Part shown: positions 36,949 through 47,546 of the stretch, piece after piece
Position numbering within the stretch: the stretch's first letter is position 1
Layout of the letters: every line of letters starts with the position of its first letter
Source of the DNA: Rugosibacter sp.
GTDB taxonomy: Bacteria; Pseudomonadota; Gammaproteobacteria; Burkholderiales; Rhodocyclaceae
Length of the DNA stretch: 64,000 nt
Assembly (NCBI GenBank): GCA_030645365.1
Contig: JAUSMB010000069.1
Span: 1-64,000 of the forward strand
Reading direction: 5' to 3'
The notes under the pieces: model-generated
What the model was told of the DNA's origin: nothing
The model's database searches: none
Seen by the model: only the letters and a program-made list of their open reading frames with translations
Program-made: the position numbers and the translations under genes

Positions 36949-37840
36949 TGCCCGCCTGATCGACGAATTCATCGATGCGTTGTGGTTGGCAGATGGCTTG
37001 GCGAAAAACACGCTGGCTGGATATCGCAGCGATCTTCAATTATTCGCCATCTGGCTAGTCGCGCGCGGTACGACATTGAGTACCGCCACTGAAGTGACGA
37101 TTAACGATTATCTGGCGCATTTGCATGCGCGCGCGGGAAGTATTAAAACGACTAGCCAGCGGCGCTTGATGGCGAGCCTGAAACGGCTTTATCGCTGGCT
37201 GCTTGACCAGGGACGAACGCAGTCCGACCCTTTGCGCAACATTGAAAAACCAAAAGCGATCCAGCGATTCCCCAAAACGCTGGCAGAAAAGCAGGTGACG
37301 GATTTGCTCGATGCACCGGATACCAATACCGCACTCGGGTTGCGTGACCACGCGATGCTGGAACTGTTGTACGCCACAGGTTTGCGCGTGTCTGAGCTCA
37401 TCGGCCTGCGTTTGTTCGAACTGAATTTGAACGATAACGTGGTGCGAGTGATGGGCAAAGGGTCAAAAGAGCGGCTGGTGCCATTAGGCGAAGTGGCCGC
37501 CGACTGGCTGGCGCGTTATATTCGTGAGGCGCGTGGTGACTTGCTGGGTGGACAGGTGTCGGATGCGATTTTTGTCACCGCACGGGGCACGGGCATGACG
37601 CGGCAAATGTTCTGGGTGCTCATCAAAAGATACGCGCTGCATGCGGGTATTCCGCAGCAGCGCATTTCACCGCATGTGTTGCGCCATGCGTTTGCGACCC
37701 ACCTGCTCAACCATGGTGCCGACTTGCGCGTGGTGCAACTGCTGTTAGGCCACGCCGATATTTCGACGACGCAGATTTACACCCATGTGGCTCGCGAACG
37801 GCTCAAGCAACTCCATCACCAGCACCACCCGCGCGGCTAA
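36926..37840 (+). CDS. xerD: Tyrosine recombinase XerD
   Basis: About 304 residues. N-terminal SAM-like/core-binding domain (LIDEFIDALWLADGLAKNTLAGYRSDLQLFAIWL) and C-terminal catalytic domain with Arg in YATGLRVSELIGLRL, HxxR in SPHVLRHAFATHLLNHGADLRVVQLLLGHADISTTQIYTHV (Arg, His and Tyr nucleophile). Together with XerC it resolves chromosome dimers at dif. Starts are close: ATG 36926 (chosen) or 36935. Its 3' end overlaps the convergent folB by 4 nt. No dif-like site is obvious nearby. Confidence 0.95.
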   Translation: MSGMNDIDARLIDEFIDALWLADGLAKNTLAGYRSDLQLFAIWLVARGTTLSTATEVTINDYLAHLHARAGSIKTTSQRRLMASLKRLYRWLLDQGRTQSDPLRNIEKPKAIQRFPKTLAEKQVTDLLDAPDTNTALGLRDHAMLELLYATGLRVSELIGLRLFELNLNDNVVRVMGKGSKERLVPLGEVAADWLARYIREARGDLLGGQVSDAIFVTARGTGMTRQMFWVLIKRYALHAGIPQQRISPHVLRHAFATHLLNHGADLRVVQLLLGHADISTTQIYTHVARERLKQLHHQHHPRG

Positions 37841-38217
37841 GCTTGGTCCGGCTTGCCTGGGTTGCGCTCGCTTCGGCTGCGCTCGATCTGCACACCTACA
37901 CGGCGCACGCCTTTCATGATGCCCAGCTTGGCAATGCTGATTCTGACCCAGGGCGCACCGAATTCATCCAGCAGCAGATGAATGACATATTCCCCCAGCG
38001 TTTCCAGCAAATTGAAATGGCGCAAAGCCAATTCGGTGCGAATGCGTTCAATTACTTCGTCATAACGAATCGTTCGTGCGATGTCGTCGCTTTGCGCCGC
38101 TTCGTCAGGCACGCCGAAGGTGAGGTTGATTTCCAACGTTTGTGGCGCGACTTTCTCTCGCTCGAAAATGCCCACCAGCGCTTCGACGCGCATTTCCTCG
38201 ATGAAAATCAAATCCAC
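37837..38217 (-). CDS. folB: Dihydroneopterin aldolase FolB
   Basis: 126 residues: [34 protein letters not shown], then [37 protein letters not shown] with catalytic Glu and the C-terminal [23 protein letters not shown]. It converts dihydroneopterin to hydroxymethyl-dihydropterin in folate synthesis. It is 44 nt upstream of and divergent from plsY. Confidence 0.93.
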   Translation of the reverse strand: MDLIFIEEMRVEALVGIFEREKVAPQTLEINLTFGVPDEAAQSDDIARTIRYDEVIERIRTELALRHFNLLETLGEYVIHLLLDEFGAPWVRISIAKLGIMKGVRRVGVQIERSRSERNPGKPDQA

Positions 38218-38261
38218 AATGCGCCCCCGGTTTAGAATTCTGCCATTCTAGGGACTTTGTC

Positions 38262-38885
38262 ATGAATATAGGTTTCGCGTGTCTTATCGGCTATTTTCTT
38301 GGATCACTGCCCTTTGCCGTGATTATTTCGCGCGTCTTTGGTTTGGCTGATCCGCGCAGCTTTGGATCAGGCAACCCGGGGGCTACCAATGTGCTGCGCT
38401 CGGGCAACAAGTGGGCTGCGTTATTGACCCTGCTGGGCGATGCGGGCAAGGGTTGGCTGGCGATATTCATTGCCGCAAAGCTCGGCGCTGGCGAGACGGC
38501 AATTGCCGCCGCTGGCCTGGCGGCATTTCTCGGTCACGTGTTTCCGGCAACGTTGGGTTTTAAAGGCGGCAAGGGGGTAGCCACTGCGCTGGGCGTATTG
38601 CTTGGGTTTTCGCTTGCTTTGGGTGGCTGGGTAGCAATTGTGTGGCTGCTGGTGGCGATGGTGACACGCTATTCCTCATTGGCCGCGTTGACAGCGGCAG
38701 CTAGTGCGCCTTTCATTGCCATGCTAAGCCATGAACGGATCGAGGTTGTGTTGGCGGTCGCGTTGATGTCTGTGGTGCTGATTTATCGACATCGTTTGAA
38801 TATCCAGAAACTGCGTGCGGGCACTGAAAGCCGTCTGGGCGAAAAGCGTATTTCTCAGCTGCCAGAAGATTCCGCGGACAATTGA
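38262..38885 (+). CDS. plsY: Glycerol-3-phosphate acyltransferase PlsY
   Basis: 207 residues with five membrane segments and the three PlsY catalytic motifs: [11 protein letters not shown] near residue 12, [20 protein letters not shown] (motif 1), [20 protein letters not shown] (motif 2) and the C-terminal [19 protein letters not shown] (motif 3). It transfers acyl from acyl-phosphate to glycerol-3-phosphate in the inner membrane. The dispersed repeat (38477-38501, degenerate) lies in the second TM loop, read as KLGAGETA. The 3' end overlaps tsaD by 31 nt, convergent. Confidence 0.95.
   Translation: MNIGFACLIGYFLGSLPFAVIISRVFGLADPRSFGSGNPGATNVLRSGNKWAALLTLLGDAGKGWLAIFIAAKLGAGETAIAAAGLAAFLGHVFPATLGFKGGKGVATALGVLLGFSLALGGWVAIVWLLVAMVTRYSSLAALTAAASAPFIAMLSHERIEVVLAVALMSVVLIYRHRLNIQKLRAGTESRLGEKRISQLPEDSADN
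38477..38501 (+). repeat. Dispersed repeat R, copy 12 (degenerate, in plsY)
   Basis: Five mismatches; a 19-nt core with two mismatches (TCGGCGCTGG exact). It is read as KLGAGETA. Confidence 0.55.
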
Positions 38886-39889
38886 TTTAACGGCCAGCGC
38901 GGGCGAATGGAAAAAGCGCCTTGGCTCACGGGGTTTGCCAAGCCCTGGGCCAAGCGTTGTGCGCCGCAAAACGCAATCATCGCGCCGTTATCGGTGCATA
39001 AATCCAGTTCAGGATAAAACACGCGCCCACCGGCAGTAGCGAGTGCTGCATCCAATCGTTGCCGCAAACGCAGATTGGCACCTACACCGCCTGCGACCAC
39101 CAGTCGAAAAAGTCGGCGCTGGTGACACGCCGCCAAGGCCTTGGCGGCGATCACATCGACCACTGCTTCTTGAAATTCTGCGGCCAGATCGGCACGATCC
39201 GTTTCGCTCAGTGTTTTATCGCGGACTAAAGTTAATACAGCTGTTTTGAGGCCGGAAAAACTGAAAGACAAATCGCCGCTGGCAAGCATCGGTCGCGGCA
39301 ATTTGTAGCGCCCTGGCGTGCCCGATGCGGCCAGTTTGGCCAAGGCTGGTCCGCCGGGATAGCCCAGCCCCAAGAGCATTGCCGTCTTGTCGAAGGCTTC
39401 GCCTGCGGCATCGTCCAGCGACTCGCCGAGTAGTTCATAGGCGCCCACTCGCGTGACGCACATTAACTGCGTGTGGCCGCCGGAAACCAGTAGTGCAATA
39501 AAGGGAAATTCAGGTGCGTCGGCTGCAAGCAGAGGCGAGAGCAGGTGCCCTTCCAGATGATGAACCGGCAGGGTGGGGATATTGAGCGCCTGGCCAAGTG
39601 ATTCGGCAAAACTGGCACCCACCAGCAGCGCACCGGCCAGCCCCGGGCCCGCTGTATAGGCAATCGCATCAATGTCTTGATGCGTGCATCCGCTGGCCGT
39701 CAGCACGTGCGTCAGCAGTGGAATCAGCCGACGAATATGGTCGCGCGATGCCAATTCAGGCACGACACCGCCATAAATTTCATGCATGGCCACCTGGCTG
39801 TGCACGGCGTGTGCGAGCAGGCCACGCTCAGTGTCGTAGAGGGCCAGACCGGTTTCGTCGCAGGAAGATTCAATACCTAAAACTCGCAT
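38855..39889 (-). CDS. tsaD: tRNA threonylcarbamoyladenosine synthase TsaD
   Basis: 344 residues with the ASKHA fold. N-terminal [16 protein letters not shown], metal-binding HLEGHLLS and HxxxH region, VSGGHTQLM, and the C-terminal glycine motif [17 protein letters not shown] and [12 protein letters not shown]. It forms t6A37 with TsaB, TsaC and TsaE (tsaE at 19163-19714). Its 3' end overlaps plsY in a convergent arrangement. A repeat copy (39108-39132) is read CHQRRLF before the GG motif, at a place homologues occupy with short variable residues. Confidence 0.96.
   Translation of the reverse strand: MRVLGIESSCDETGLALYDTERGLLAHAVHSQVAMHEIYGGVVPELASRDHIRRLIPLLTHVLTASGCTHQDIDAIAYTAGPGLAGALLVGASFAESLGQALNIPTLPVHHLEGHLLSPLLAADAPEFPFIALLVSGGHTQLMCVTRVGAYELLGESLDDAAGEAFDKTAMLLGLGYPGGPALAKLAASGTPGRYKLPRPMLASGDLSFSFSGLKTAVLTLVRDKTLSETDRADLAAEFQEAVVDVIAAKALAACHQRRLFRLVVAGGVGANLRLRQRLDAALATAGGRVFYPELDLCTDNGAMIAFCGAQRLAQGLANPVSQGAFSIRPRWPLNQLSAESSGS
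39108..39132 (+). repeat. Dispersed repeat R, copy 13 (in tsaD)
   Basis: Two mismatches. In the tsaD frame it reads HQRRLF, the only copy using this frame. Confidence 0.85.
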
Positions 39890-39915
39890 AGGCGCATTCT
39901 ATCCGCTGCACCCCT

Positions 39916-39943
39916 TTGACATCTGCCTGAAAGTCTTTAGAAT
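39916..39943 (+). promoter_or_regulatory. Sigma-70 promoter of rpsU
   Basis: Perfect -35 TTGACA (39916-39921), 16-nt spacer and -10 TAGAAT (39938-39943), with the rpsU start at 39976. Strong match. Confidence 0.8.
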
Positions 39944-39975
39944 GCACGCCTCTTCGTCTTATCAAGGTCACTGCA

Positions 39976-40188
39976 ATGCCTGGTATTCGTGTCAAAGAAA
40001 ATGAACCCTTTGAAGTTGCTGTCCGTCGCTTCAAGCGCACCATTGAAAAAGTAGGCCTTCTCACCGAACTGCGGGCCCGTACGTTCTACGAAAAGCCCAC
40101 TTCCGAGCGCAAGCGCAAAGCGGCCGCTGCGGTTAAACGGCATAAAAAGCGTATTAGCAGCCAGGTGTTGCCGCCAAAAATGTATTGA
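39976..40188 (+). CDS. rpsU: 30S ribosomal protein S21
   Basis: 70 residues: [60 protein letters not shown]. This is the full S21 sequence pattern. It heads the rpsU-yqeY-dnaG-rpoD block that couples translation, primer synthesis and transcription; a rho-independent terminator after rpsU allows differential expression of the downstream genes. Confidence 0.97.
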   Translation: MPGIRVKENEPFEVAVRRFKRTIEKVGLLTELRARTFYEKPTSERKRKAAAAVKRHKKRISSQVLPPKMY

Positions 40189-40287
40189 TTCTGGTTGGTG
40201 GCTTTGTGACGGACGCGCCTGTAGTTACTACGGCTGCTTAAGGCGACCCACACCGGCCATACCAGAGTTGGTAGTGATGACGTAAAG

Positions 40288-40309
40288 AAACCGCCAGCAG
40301 GCGGTTTTT
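40288..40309 (+). terminator. Attenuator/terminator after rpsU
   Basis: An 8-bp stem (AAACCGCC and complement) with loop AGCA followed by TTTTTG, about 100 nt past rpsU. It probably reduces, but does not abolish, read-through into yqeY-dnaG-rpoD. Confidence 0.8.
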
Positions 40310-40331
40310 GTACTTCTTGAAAGAAAATAAA

Positions 40332-40799
40332 ATGACTTCCATCACGCTTAAAGACCGTATCAGCACCGACTGGAAAGCCGCCATGAAAGCAGGCGATCGT
40401 CCGCGCAAAGAGGCGCTTTCCCTGTTGCTGGCCGCTATCAAACAAAAACTGGTGGATGAGCGAGTTGAGTTGGATGACACAGGTGTCATCGCCGTGATTG
40501 AAAAAATGCTCAAACAACGCAAGGATTCAATCACCCAGTATGAAGCTGCCAGGCGGCAAGACTTGGCAGATGCGGAAAAATACGAAGTAGACGTGCTCTC
40601 CACCTATATGCCACAAGCGATGGACGCCGCGCAGATTGAATCCATTATCATTGCCTCTATTCAAGCTGTAAGCGCAGCGGCACCTTCTGATATGGGCAAA
40701 GTGATTGCACACATCAAGCCCCAAGTGGCAGGCCGCGCGGATATGGGCGAAGTGTCGCGTTTGGTGAAAGCCAAACTTGGCGCGCTAAGCGGTGCGTAG
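40332..40799 (+). CDS. yqeY: GatB/YqeY-like domain protein
   Basis: About 155 residues: MTSITLKDRISTDWKAAMKAGDRPRKEALSLLLAAIKQKLVDERVELDDTGVIAVIEKMLKQRKDSITQYEAARRQDLADAEKYEVDVLSTYMPQAM, then the DMGKVIAHIKPQVAGRADMGEVSRLVKAKLG tail, a full YqeY. It resembles the GatB tail that contacts tRNA, but the role of the free protein is not known. Fixed position between rpsU and dnaG in many proteobacteria. A weak repeat-like stretch falls at about 40355-40377. Confidence 0.93.
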   Translation: MTSITLKDRISTDWKAAMKAGDRPRKEALSLLLAAIKQKLVDERVELDDTGVIAVIEKMLKQRKDSITQYEAARRQDLADAEKYEVDVLSTYMPQAMDAAQIESIIIASIQAVSAAAPSDMGKVIAHIKPQVAGRADMGEVSRLVKAKLGALSGA

Positions 40800-40835
40800 T
40801 AGCGCAAAACTCAGTGACTAGCGCATAATTCCAAG

Positions 40836-42590
40836 GTGATCCCCGAAAGCTTTGTCCAGGAACTCCTTGCCCGCATAGATATTGTGGATGTGGTTGAGCG
40901 CTACGTGCCTTTGCGCAAGGGCGGAGCGAACTACAGCGCCTGCTGTCCGTTTCACTCCGAAAAAACCCCCTCGTTTACGGTCAGCCCGAGCAAGCAGTTC
41001 TATCATTGCTTTGGCTGTGGGGCGCATGGCAGCGTGGTTGGGTTTGTCATGCAGTATTCCGGCATCGGTTTTATTGAGGCGATTGAAGAGCTTGCCTCAT
41101 CGGTCGGATTATCGGTGCCGAGAACCGAGCGCCACCATAGCGAACAAGCGAAAAAGGCGCCATTGACCGAATTAATGGCACGCGCGATGCACTTTTATCG
41201 CGAACAGCTCAAGATTTCTTCCAAAGCCGTTGATTATTTCCGTGCCCGAGGGCTGACTGGCGAGATAGCGGCTAAATTTGGCCTTGGCTATGCTCCCGAT
41301 GGGTGGCAAGGTTTGCAGCAGGTTTTTCCTGAATACAACGATAACGCACTGATTGAGTGCGGTTTGGTAATTAGCAATGATCAGGGGCGCCGCTATGATC
41401 GGTTCCGTGATCGGGTAATGTTTCCGATTCTTGACCAACGCGGCAATGTCATTGGCTTTGGCGGGCGTGTGCTCGGCGAAGGGGAACCGAAGTATCTCAA
41501 TTCACCCGAGACTCCGCTGTTTGAAAAAGGTCGCGAGCTATATGGCTTGCCCCAGGCTCGAAAAGCGATCCAGGAAGAAGACACTGTTCTGGTGGTTGAA
41601 GGCTATATGGATGTCGTGGGTCTGGCGCAACATGGTGTCGGCAATGTGGTTGCCACGCTGGGCACAGCAGCAACCGATGCCAACGTACAAAAACTGCTGA
41701 AGCTGGCAAGCCGTGTTGTTTTTTGTTTTGATCGGGATAGCGCCGGAGACCGTGCTGCCTGGCGTGCAATGGAGGTGAGCCTGGCACATCTGGCGGATAA
41801 CAAAACCGTTGAGATATTGCAAATGCCGGGCAATCAGGATCCGGATGAATTTATCCGCGCGCACGGCAAAGAAGCCTTTGTTCATCACACGCGCAATGCC
41901 ACTCGTTTATCCGAGTTTCTGGTACGCGAACTAACCAAGCAAACCCCGCCGGTGAGCGCAGAAAATCGAGCAAAACTAGTGCATGAGGCAAAGCCTTTGC
42001 TGCAAAAAATTGCAGCACCTATTCTAAGAATCCAAATCGTCAAAGAGATTGCCGCCCGCGCGCAAGTGTCGCAAACCGAGGTGGAAGCCCAGTGTGAGCT
42101 AAAGTCACTCACTCGTAATCGGTATGCGCCGGCGCAAATGAAGCAGCGCCCGGTACCCTCGACTATTGAGCACAAGTTGCTGAAAATTGTGCTGCATAAA
42201 CCCATATGGGCAGCGCAGTTGCCGCTGGATTTGATCGATCGTGAGCAACCGGCAGGCGCGGCATTGCATGCCATTGCCCAGGCAATTGCGCACGGCGATC
42301 TGGTAGCGGCAGGTTTTGGCGTCATGATTGAGTTTTTCCGTGGAACAGCGCATGAGCCACTGGTTTCGGCGTTGGCGACAAGCAGCGAAGAAGAGATTGA
42401 TCTCGCTGCACTTGAGGCGGTTTTCAATGACGTGATTATGCACTTGCAGCATGCCCAACTTACTGCTGAAATTGAAAAACTTACGGCACAGGCGCGACAA
42501 GGGCTTAATTTGGAAGAGCGCCAGCGCCTGACATATCTGCTGGCAAAAAAACGCAACGGCGCACTTGCTGCGACAGATACCCCGCTCTGA
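40836..42590 (+). CDS. dnaG: DNA primase DnaG
   Basis: 584 residues with a GTG start (IPESFVQELLARIDIVDVVERYVPL). N-terminal CHC2 zinc finger CPFHSEKTPSFTVSPSKQFYHCFGCGAHGS; the TOPRIM domain with VLVVEGYMDVVGLAQHGVGNVVATLGTA and FDRDSAGDRAAWRA; and a C-terminal DnaB-interacting helicase-binding region (residues about 430-580). It lays the RNA primers of lagging-strand replication. The rpoD -10 element overlaps its stop. Confidence 0.96.
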   Translation: MIPESFVQELLARIDIVDVVERYVPLRKGGANYSACCPFHSEKTPSFTVSPSKQFYHCFGCGAHGSVVGFVMQYSGIGFIEAIEELASSVGLSVPRTERHHSEQAKKAPLTELMARAMHFYREQLKISSKAVDYFRARGLTGEIAAKFGLGYAPDGWQGLQQVFPEYNDNALIECGLVISNDQGRRYDRFRDRVMFPILDQRGNVIGFGGRVLGEGEPKYLNSPETPLFEKGRELYGLPQARKAIQEEDTVLVVEGYMDVVGLAQHGVGNVVATLGTAATDANVQKLLKLASRVVFCFDRDSAGDRAAWRAMEVSLAHLADNKTVEILQMPGNQDPDEFIRAHGKEAFVHHTRNATRLSEFLVRELTKQTPPVSAENRAKLVHEAKPLLQKIAAPILRIQIVKEIAARAQVSQTEVEAQCELKSLTRNRYAPAQMKQRPVPSTIEHKLLKIVLHKPIWAAQLPLDLIDREQPAGAALHAIAQAIAHGDLVAAGFGVMIEFFRGTAHEPLVSALATSSEEEIDLAALEAVFNDVIMHLQHAQLTAEIEKLTAQARQGLNLEERQRLTYLLAKKRNGALAATDTPL

Positions 42591-42596
42591 TATAAT
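42588..42596 (+). promoter_or_regulatory. Extended -10 promoter of rpoD
   Basis: TGATATAAT overlaps the dnaG stop codon, about 127 nt before the rpoD start. Perfect -10 with an extended TGn, no good -35; same form as the ribF element. Confidence 0.55.
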
Positions 42597-42722
42597 TACT
42601 GGTTACCCAGCGCTTTTACTGTTTTTATGATGCGCTGAACTATTTACTCTCAGTGCCCAAGGTCTTACACAGTAGCTGTAAATTCTTACTGCGCCGTTCT
42701 TGCGTCTCCGCCGAGGATTATC

Positions 42723-44768
42723 ATGCCGAAAAAAATCACTACGACACAAAGCAAATCAAAAGCTGCCAGCGCAATGGCCGAGCAAAAGATTCCTGCCGCT
42801 AAAGAAAAAAAAGCCAGGGCCGCTGCTCCTGAAGCGCCAGAAGTCACACCTGTGGCGGTCGAGGTGATTGCCAAAGGTCGCGGTCGCAAGAGCAAAGAGA
42901 AATTAATCATCGCGCCAGAAGCCGCACCTCTGGATATGGATGCCAAGCGCAGTCGGCTCAAGACCCTGATTGCTTTGGGCAAGGAACGCGGCTATTTGAC
43001 GTATGCCGAAATTAACGACCATCTGCCGGACGAGTTGGTTGATGCAGAGCAGATCGAATCGATTATTGCTACTTTTGCCGATATGTCGATACAGGTGTTT
43101 GATGAAGCCCCCGCTGTCGAAGACATGCTGCTGAATCAAACTTCGCCTGCACCGGTTGATGCCGAAGAAGTAGAAGAGCAAGCCGAGCAAGCCTTGTCGA
43201 CGGTTGATTCGGAATTTGGCCGCACAACAGACCCCGTGCGTATGTATATGCGTGAAATGGGTTCGGTCGGGTTGCTGACGCGTGAGAGCGAAATTGAAAT
43301 TGCCAAGCGCATTGAGGATGGCTTAAAGCACATGGTGATGGCTATTTCTGCCTGTCCCACCACCATTGCCGCCATGCTCGACATGGCCGCTCGTGTCGCG
43401 CGCGATGAGATGCGCATCGATGAGCTCATTGATGGGCTGATTGACCCCAATGCGTCGGACGAAGAGCTGGAGGCCGCAGCCGCAGAGGAGGACATTGAAG
43501 AGGACTTTGCTGATGGAGACGACGGCAGTGCACAAGTGTCTGCTTCATTGCTCAAGCTCAAGCAAGAAGCATTAGAGCGTTTCTCACTCATCCACGCCCT
43601 TTACGGAAAATTACAGCAGACACTCTCCAAAAAAGGTTCCGAAGATAAAAGTTATCTTCGCCTCAAGAAGCAGATTGCAGATGAGCTTTTGAACATCCGT
43701 TTCACCGCTAAAACAATTGAAAAGCTGTGTGGTTCTGTGCGCAGCATCGTTGACTCCGTGCGCAGTCATGAGCGGAAAATTCTGCATTTTTGTGTCGATA
43801 AATCGAATATGCCGAGGCAACATTTCATTAAGTCATTTCCTGGCAATGAAGTAGATACGGATTGGGTCAAAAGAGAGATCCAGTCCGGCAAACCCTATGC
43901 GGCTCTGCTCATTCGCAATGCGCCTAACGTGGTGGATGAGCAGCATAGCTTGATTGAGCTGCAAAGCCAGACAGGTATCCCGATCAAAGAGCTCAAGGAC
44001 ATCAACAAGCAGATGTCCACCGGCGAAGCCAAGGCCCGTCGTGCCAAGCGCGAAATGACCGAAGCCAATTTGCGGCTGGTGATCTCGATTGCCAAAAAAT
44101 ACACCAATCGTGGTTTGCAGTTCCTTGACCTGATTCAAGAAGGCAACATTGGTTTGATGAAGGCCGTGGATAAATTTGAATATCGCCGTGGCTACAAGTT
44201 TTCAACCTATGCCACGTGGTGGATTCGGCAAGCCATTACCCGCTCAATTGCTGATCAGGCGCGCACTATCCGCATTCCGGTGCATATGATCGAGACCATC
44301 AACAAGATGAATCGCATCAGTCGTCAGATATTGCAAGAGACAGGCCAAGAGCCCCTGCCCGCAGTGTTGGCAGAAAAAATGGAAATGCCCGAGGATAAGA
44401 TTCGCAAGATTCTGAAAATTTCCAAAGAGCCTATTTCCATGGAAACGCCCATTGGCGACGATGACGATTCGCATTTGGGCGACTTTATCGAAGATCAAGG
44501 CACGCTGTTGCCCAACGAAGCGGCGCTGTTTTCCAGCCTGCGCGATGTGACCAAGGAAATTCTCGACAGCCTCACGCCGCGCGAAGCGAAAGTGCTGCGC
44601 ATGCGTTTCGGCATTGAAATGAATACCGACCACACGCTGGAGGAAGTCGGCAAGCAGTTCGACGTCACCCGTGAGCGTATCCGTCAGATCGAAGCCAAGG
44701 CCTTGCGCAAGTTACGCCACCCGACCCGATCCGAAAAACTGCGCAGCTTCCTCGATTCGGAAACCTGA
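42723..44768 (+). CDS. rpoD: Housekeeping sigma factor RpoD (sigma-70)
   Basis: 681 residues. Lys/Ala-rich N terminus, region 1.1 ([26 protein letters not shown]), the non-conserved acidic insert ([22 protein letters not shown]), region 2 ([61 protein letters not shown]), region 3 and region 4 ([54 protein letters not shown]). This last helix-turn-helix reads the -35 box. It ends 13 nt before tRNA-Ile. Confidence 0.98.
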   Translation: MPKKITTTQSKSKAASAMAEQKIPAAKEKKARAAAPEAPEVTPVAVEVIAKGRGRKSKEKLIIAPEAAPLDMDAKRSRLKTLIALGKERGYLTYAEINDHLPDELVDAEQIESIIATFADMSIQVFDEAPAVEDMLLNQTSPAPVDAEEVEEQAEQALSTVDSEFGRTTDPVRMYMREMGSVGLLTRESEIEIAKRIEDGLKHMVMAISACPTTIAAMLDMAARVARDEMRIDELIDGLIDPNASDEELEAAAAEEDIEEDFADGDDGSAQVSASLLKLKQEALERFSLIHALYGKLQQTLSKKGSEDKSYLRLKKQIADELLNIRFTAKTIEKLCGSVRSIVDSVRSHERKILHFCVDKSNMPRQHFIKSFPGNEVDTDWVKREIQSGKPYAALLIRNAPNVVDEQHSLIELQSQTGIPIKELKDINKQMSTGEAKARRAKREMTEANLRLVISIAKKYTNRGLQFLDLIQEGNIGLMKAVDKFEYRRGYKFSTYATWWIRQAITRSIADQARTIRIPVHMIETINKMNRISRQILQETGQEPLPAVLAEKMEMPEDKIRKILKISKEPISMETPIGDDDDSHLGDFIEDQGTLLPNEAALFSSLRDVTKEILDSLTPREAKVLRMRFGIEMNTDHTLEEVGKQFDVTRERIRQIEAKALRKLRHPTRSEKLRSFLDSET

Positions 44769-44781
44769 CACCACCGATTAC

Positions 44782-44858
44782 GGGCCCATAGCTCAGTTGG
44801 TTAGAGCAGTCGACTCATAATCGATTGGTCGCTGGTTCAAGTCCAGCTGGGCCCACCA
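44782..44858 (+). tRNA. ileX: tRNA-Ile(CAU), lysidine type
   Basis: 77 nt with the CCA end encoded. Acceptor GGGCCCA pairs with TGGGCCC; the anticodon loop CTCATAA gives CAU; T arm GCTGG..CCAGC. The body is very close to E. coli ileX/ileY (shared CGACTCATAATCG stem-loop and TGGTCGCTGGTTCAAGTCCAGC), so this is the minor Ile tRNA decoding AUA after TilS makes lysidine, not tRNA-Met. It is expressed with rpoD. Confidence 0.85.
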
Positions 44859-44866
44859 ATCCATGC

Positions 44867-44897
44867 AAACCCAACCTTCACGGTTGGGTTTTCTTTT
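44867..44897 (+). terminator. Terminator after rpoD / tRNA-Ile
   Basis: A perfect 10-bp stem (AAACCCAACC and complement) with loop TTCAC and a following TCTTTT, immediately after the tRNA CCA. Confidence 0.9.
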
Positions 44898-44929
44898 GGC
44901 TCACATTGCTTAACGATCACAATGGATGG

Positions 44930-44954
44930 AAAAGTCGGCGCTGGTGACACGGCG
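44930..44954 (+). repeat. Dispersed repeat R, copy 14 (intergenic)
   Basis: One mismatch. It lies 33 nt past the rpoD/tRNA terminator and 100 nt before the next gene. Confidence 0.9.
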
Positions 44955-45053
44955 CGCAACGCCAAACTACCTAAAGAAAGTCGTTCGGCAAAGTGTTTTC
45001 AATAAACCCGAGTACTGGCTTCAGTTACCATAGGCTTTTCATAGCAGATCACC

Positions 45054-47090
45054 ATGTCATCATCTTCATCATCTATTGATCAATTCCGCAGCAATCGTCT
45101 AGCCACAGCCACCTCGCCTTACCTGCTGCAGCATGCGCATAACCCGGTGGCATGGCAGCCATGGGATGAGCAAGCGCTGGCTCAGGCGCGTGAAGAAAAC
45201 CGGCCGATTCTGCTATCCATCGGTTACTCGGCCTGCCACTGGTGCCATGTCATGGCGCACGAATCGTTTGAGGACGAAGCGGTGGCAGAAGTCATGAACC
45301 GGCTGTTCGTGAATATCAAGGTGGACCGTGAAGAGCGCCCGGATCTGGATCAGATTTACCAGACCGCGCATCAGATGCTCGCGCAGCGTTCGGGCGGCTG
45401 GCCGCTGACGATGTTCCTCACGCCCGACGGCACACCATTTTTTGGCGGTACCTATTTTCCCAAAACGCCGCGCCACGGCTTGCCTGCGTTTACCGACCTC
45501 TGCGAGCAGGTGGCTGATGCGTTCCAGCAACGGCGCAGCAGCATCGACGAGCAAAACATCGCACTGCGCAACGCACTCGCGGAGACCTTGCCGGATGCAT
45601 CAGCAAGCATGACGGCGGTTGTCTTTGATGCTCGGCCATTGCTTGCCGCCGCCGAATCACTGGCGCAGAGTTTTGACCACACTTACGGCGGCTTTGGACG
45701 TGCGCCGAAGTTTCCGCATCCAACCGATCTCGCCTTTCTGCTGCGCCATGCCGAACCGCAGATGCGCTCGATGGCGCTGGTCACTTTGCGGCACATGGCC
45801 GAAGGCGGCATTTACGACCAGGCGGGCGGCGGTTTTTGCCGTTACAGCGTGGATGAGCGCTGGGAAATTCCGCATTTCGAAAAAATGCTCTACGACAATG
45901 GCCCTTTGCTTGGATTGAATGCCGATGCCTGGACCACAACCCGCGATCCGCTATTCGCGCGCGTCACTGAAGAAACAGCAGCTTGGATAATGCGCGAGAT
46001 GCAAGCGCCCGGGGCAACTGGTGGCGGCTACTACTCTTCACTGGATGCCGACTCGGAAGGCGAAGAAGGCAAATATTACGTCTGGACGCGCGAGCAAGTC
46101 CAGACGCTGCTGACGTCCGAACAGTGGCGCGCAGCTGCCCCGCATTGGGGACTGAACGATGCACCCAACTTTGAAGGCCACTGGCATCTGAAAGTAGCCA
46201 AAGCGCTGGATGAAGCCGACCGGCCGCTGATTACGGCGGCCAAACAGACGCTCTATGTCGCACGCGAACAGCGCATCCGCCCGGGTTGTGACGACAAGAT
46301 ACTCACCAGTTGGAATGCGCTAATGATCGAAGGCATGGCCCATGCCGCGCGTGTTTTTCAGCGTCCCGACTGGCTCGCCTCTGCACAAACGGCGCTGGAC
46401 TTTTTGCGCAACAACCATTGGCAGGATGGCCAGCTCTACGCCACGTCGCGCAACGGGCAAGTGCATTTGCCGGCCTATCTCGACGACCACGCCTTTTTGC
46501 TGGCCGCGCTGCTGGAATTGATGCAGGCCGAGTTTCGTCCCGCCGACCTGGTTTTTGCGCGCGAACTGGCGGATGTCCTGCTCGCTGATTTTGAAGACCG
46601 CTCGGCCGGCGGATTTTTTTTCACCGCACACAGCCATGAAAAGCTGATCCTGCGCCCCAAGCAAGGCCATGACAATGCCACGCCCTCGGGTAATGGCATT
46701 GTCGCATTTGCCCTGCAAAGACTCGGGCATCTGCTCGGTGAGCCGCGTTATCTGGATGCCGCCGAACGCACTTTGCGCCTGTACTGGCCGCAAATAACGA
46801 ATTCAACCATGGGGTTTAGCAGCCTGTTGGCGACACTGGAAGAAACCTTGATACCGCCAGACATGGTTATTCTGCGTGGCCCGGCCGAGGAATGTGCAGC
46901 CTGGCAGCAGGCGCTTGGTGCCAGTACGCGCCATATGGTATTGAATTTGCCGAATTCAGTTTCTGGTTTGCCTGAGGCATTGGCCAAACCGACAAGCGAT
47001 CATGTCAACGCCTGGATATGCAGCGGCGTTCACTGTTTGGCACCAATTGACCGCCTGGAAACGGTAAAGCAGCAACTTGCTGCCCAGTGA
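45054..47090 (+). CDS. Thioredoxin-domain DUF255 protein (YyaL/SPATA20 family)
   Basis: 678 residues. N-terminal thioredoxin-like domain with [43 protein letters not shown] and [24 protein letters not shown], followed by an (alpha/alpha)6 glycosidase-like domain ([63 protein letters not shown]). The family is widespread, including human SPATA20; its biochemical activity is not settled. Single gene with a repeat and no visible partner. Cys pair CHWC lies in the DUF255 signature. Confidence 0.93.
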   Translation: MSSSSSSIDQFRSNRLATATSPYLLQHAHNPVAWQPWDEQALAQAREENRPILLSIGYSACHWCHVMAHESFEDEAVAEVMNRLFVNIKVDREERPDLDQIYQTAHQMLAQRSGGWPLTMFLTPDGTPFFGGTYFPKTPRHGLPAFTDLCEQVADAFQQRRSSIDEQNIALRNALAETLPDASASMTAVVFDARPLLAAAESLAQSFDHTYGGFGRAPKFPHPTDLAFLLRHAEPQMRSMALVTLRHMAEGGIYDQAGGGFCRYSVDERWEIPHFEKMLYDNGPLLGLNADAWTTTRDPLFARVTEETAAWIMREMQAPGATGGGYYSSLDADSEGEEGKYYVWTREQVQTLLTSEQWRAAAPHWGLNDAPNFEGHWHLKVAKALDEADRPLITAAKQTLYVAREQRIRPGCDDKILTSWNALMIEGMAHAARVFQRPDWLASAQTALDFLRNNHWQDGQLYATSRNGQVHLPAYLDDHAFLLAALLELMQAEFRPADLVFARELADVLLADFEDRSAGGFFFTAHSHEKLILRPKQGHDNATPSGNGIVAFALQRLGHLLGEPRYLDAAERTLRLYWPQITNSTMGFSSLLATLEETLIPPDMVILRGPAEECAAWQQALGASTRHMVLNLPNSVSGLPEALAKPTSDHVNAWICSGVHCLAPIDRLETVKQQLAAQ

Positions 47091-47208
47091 ATCACAAGAA
47101 CAAATGTAATTTCTTGTAAATCAGGCGGCAAATAGTGTTTCGCCTCATTGTAAAATCCATGCCACTGTAAAACTTGGTTTTTTAACGCTGTCTGGAAGGA
47201 AGGTTTAT

Positions 47209-47529
47209 ATGAAATTAGTGATCGCCTCTGCCCTGCTTGCCGTGGGTATTTTGTCCTCTGCTTCGGCCTTTGCCAGTAAAGAAAAAGACTTGGCCACGAA
47301 GAGCGCCTGCATGGCTTGCCACGCAACCGATAAAAAACTGGTGGGCCCTGCCTATCAGGACGTCGCCAAAAAATACGCCGGTGACAAAACCGCTGCAGCC
47401 AAGCTGGTAGAAAAGGTCAAAAAAGGTGGCTCCGGTGTTTGGGGTCCGATCCCCATGCCGCCTAATGCAGCGCTTAAGGATGAAGACATCAAGACCTTGG
47501 TCAAGTGGATTCTTGCTGGCGCCAAGTAA
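47209..47529 (+). CDS. Small periplasmic c-type cytochrome (c551/c552-like)
   Basis: 106 residues. Signal peptide MKLVIASALLAVGILSSASAFA; one haem site CMACH; the distal Met region WGPIPMPPNAALKDEDIKTLVKWILAGAK is that of Nitrosomonas/Pseudomonas cytochrome c551/c552. Shuttles electrons in the periplasm, e.g. between cytochrome bc1 or a donor and oxidase. A good AGGAAGG lies about 8 nt before the ATG. A long terminator follows. Confidence 0.93.
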   Translation: MKLVIASALLAVGILSSASAFASKEKDLATKSACMACHATDKKLVGPAYQDVAKKYAGDKTAAAKLVEKVKKGGSGVWGPIPMPPNAALKDEDIKTLVKWILAGAK

Positions 47530-47546
47530 TTCTTTCGCCTAGCTGC

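Noticed and set aside
40355-40377. Repeat-like stretch in yqeY (ACCGTATCAGCACCGACTGG)
   Set aside because: Requires a 2-nt deletion and lacks the T run; it encodes the normal YqeY start, so chance resemblance is likely.
41885-42556. 223-codon Ser/Cys-rich open frame opposite dnaG
   Set aside because: Low-complexity composition typical of antisense frames.
44782-44858. tRNA-Met(CAU)
   Set aside because: The CAU anticodon also fits tRNA-Met, but the body closely matches E. coli ileX/ileY rather than metT or the initiator, so the lysidine-type tRNA-Ile is preferred.
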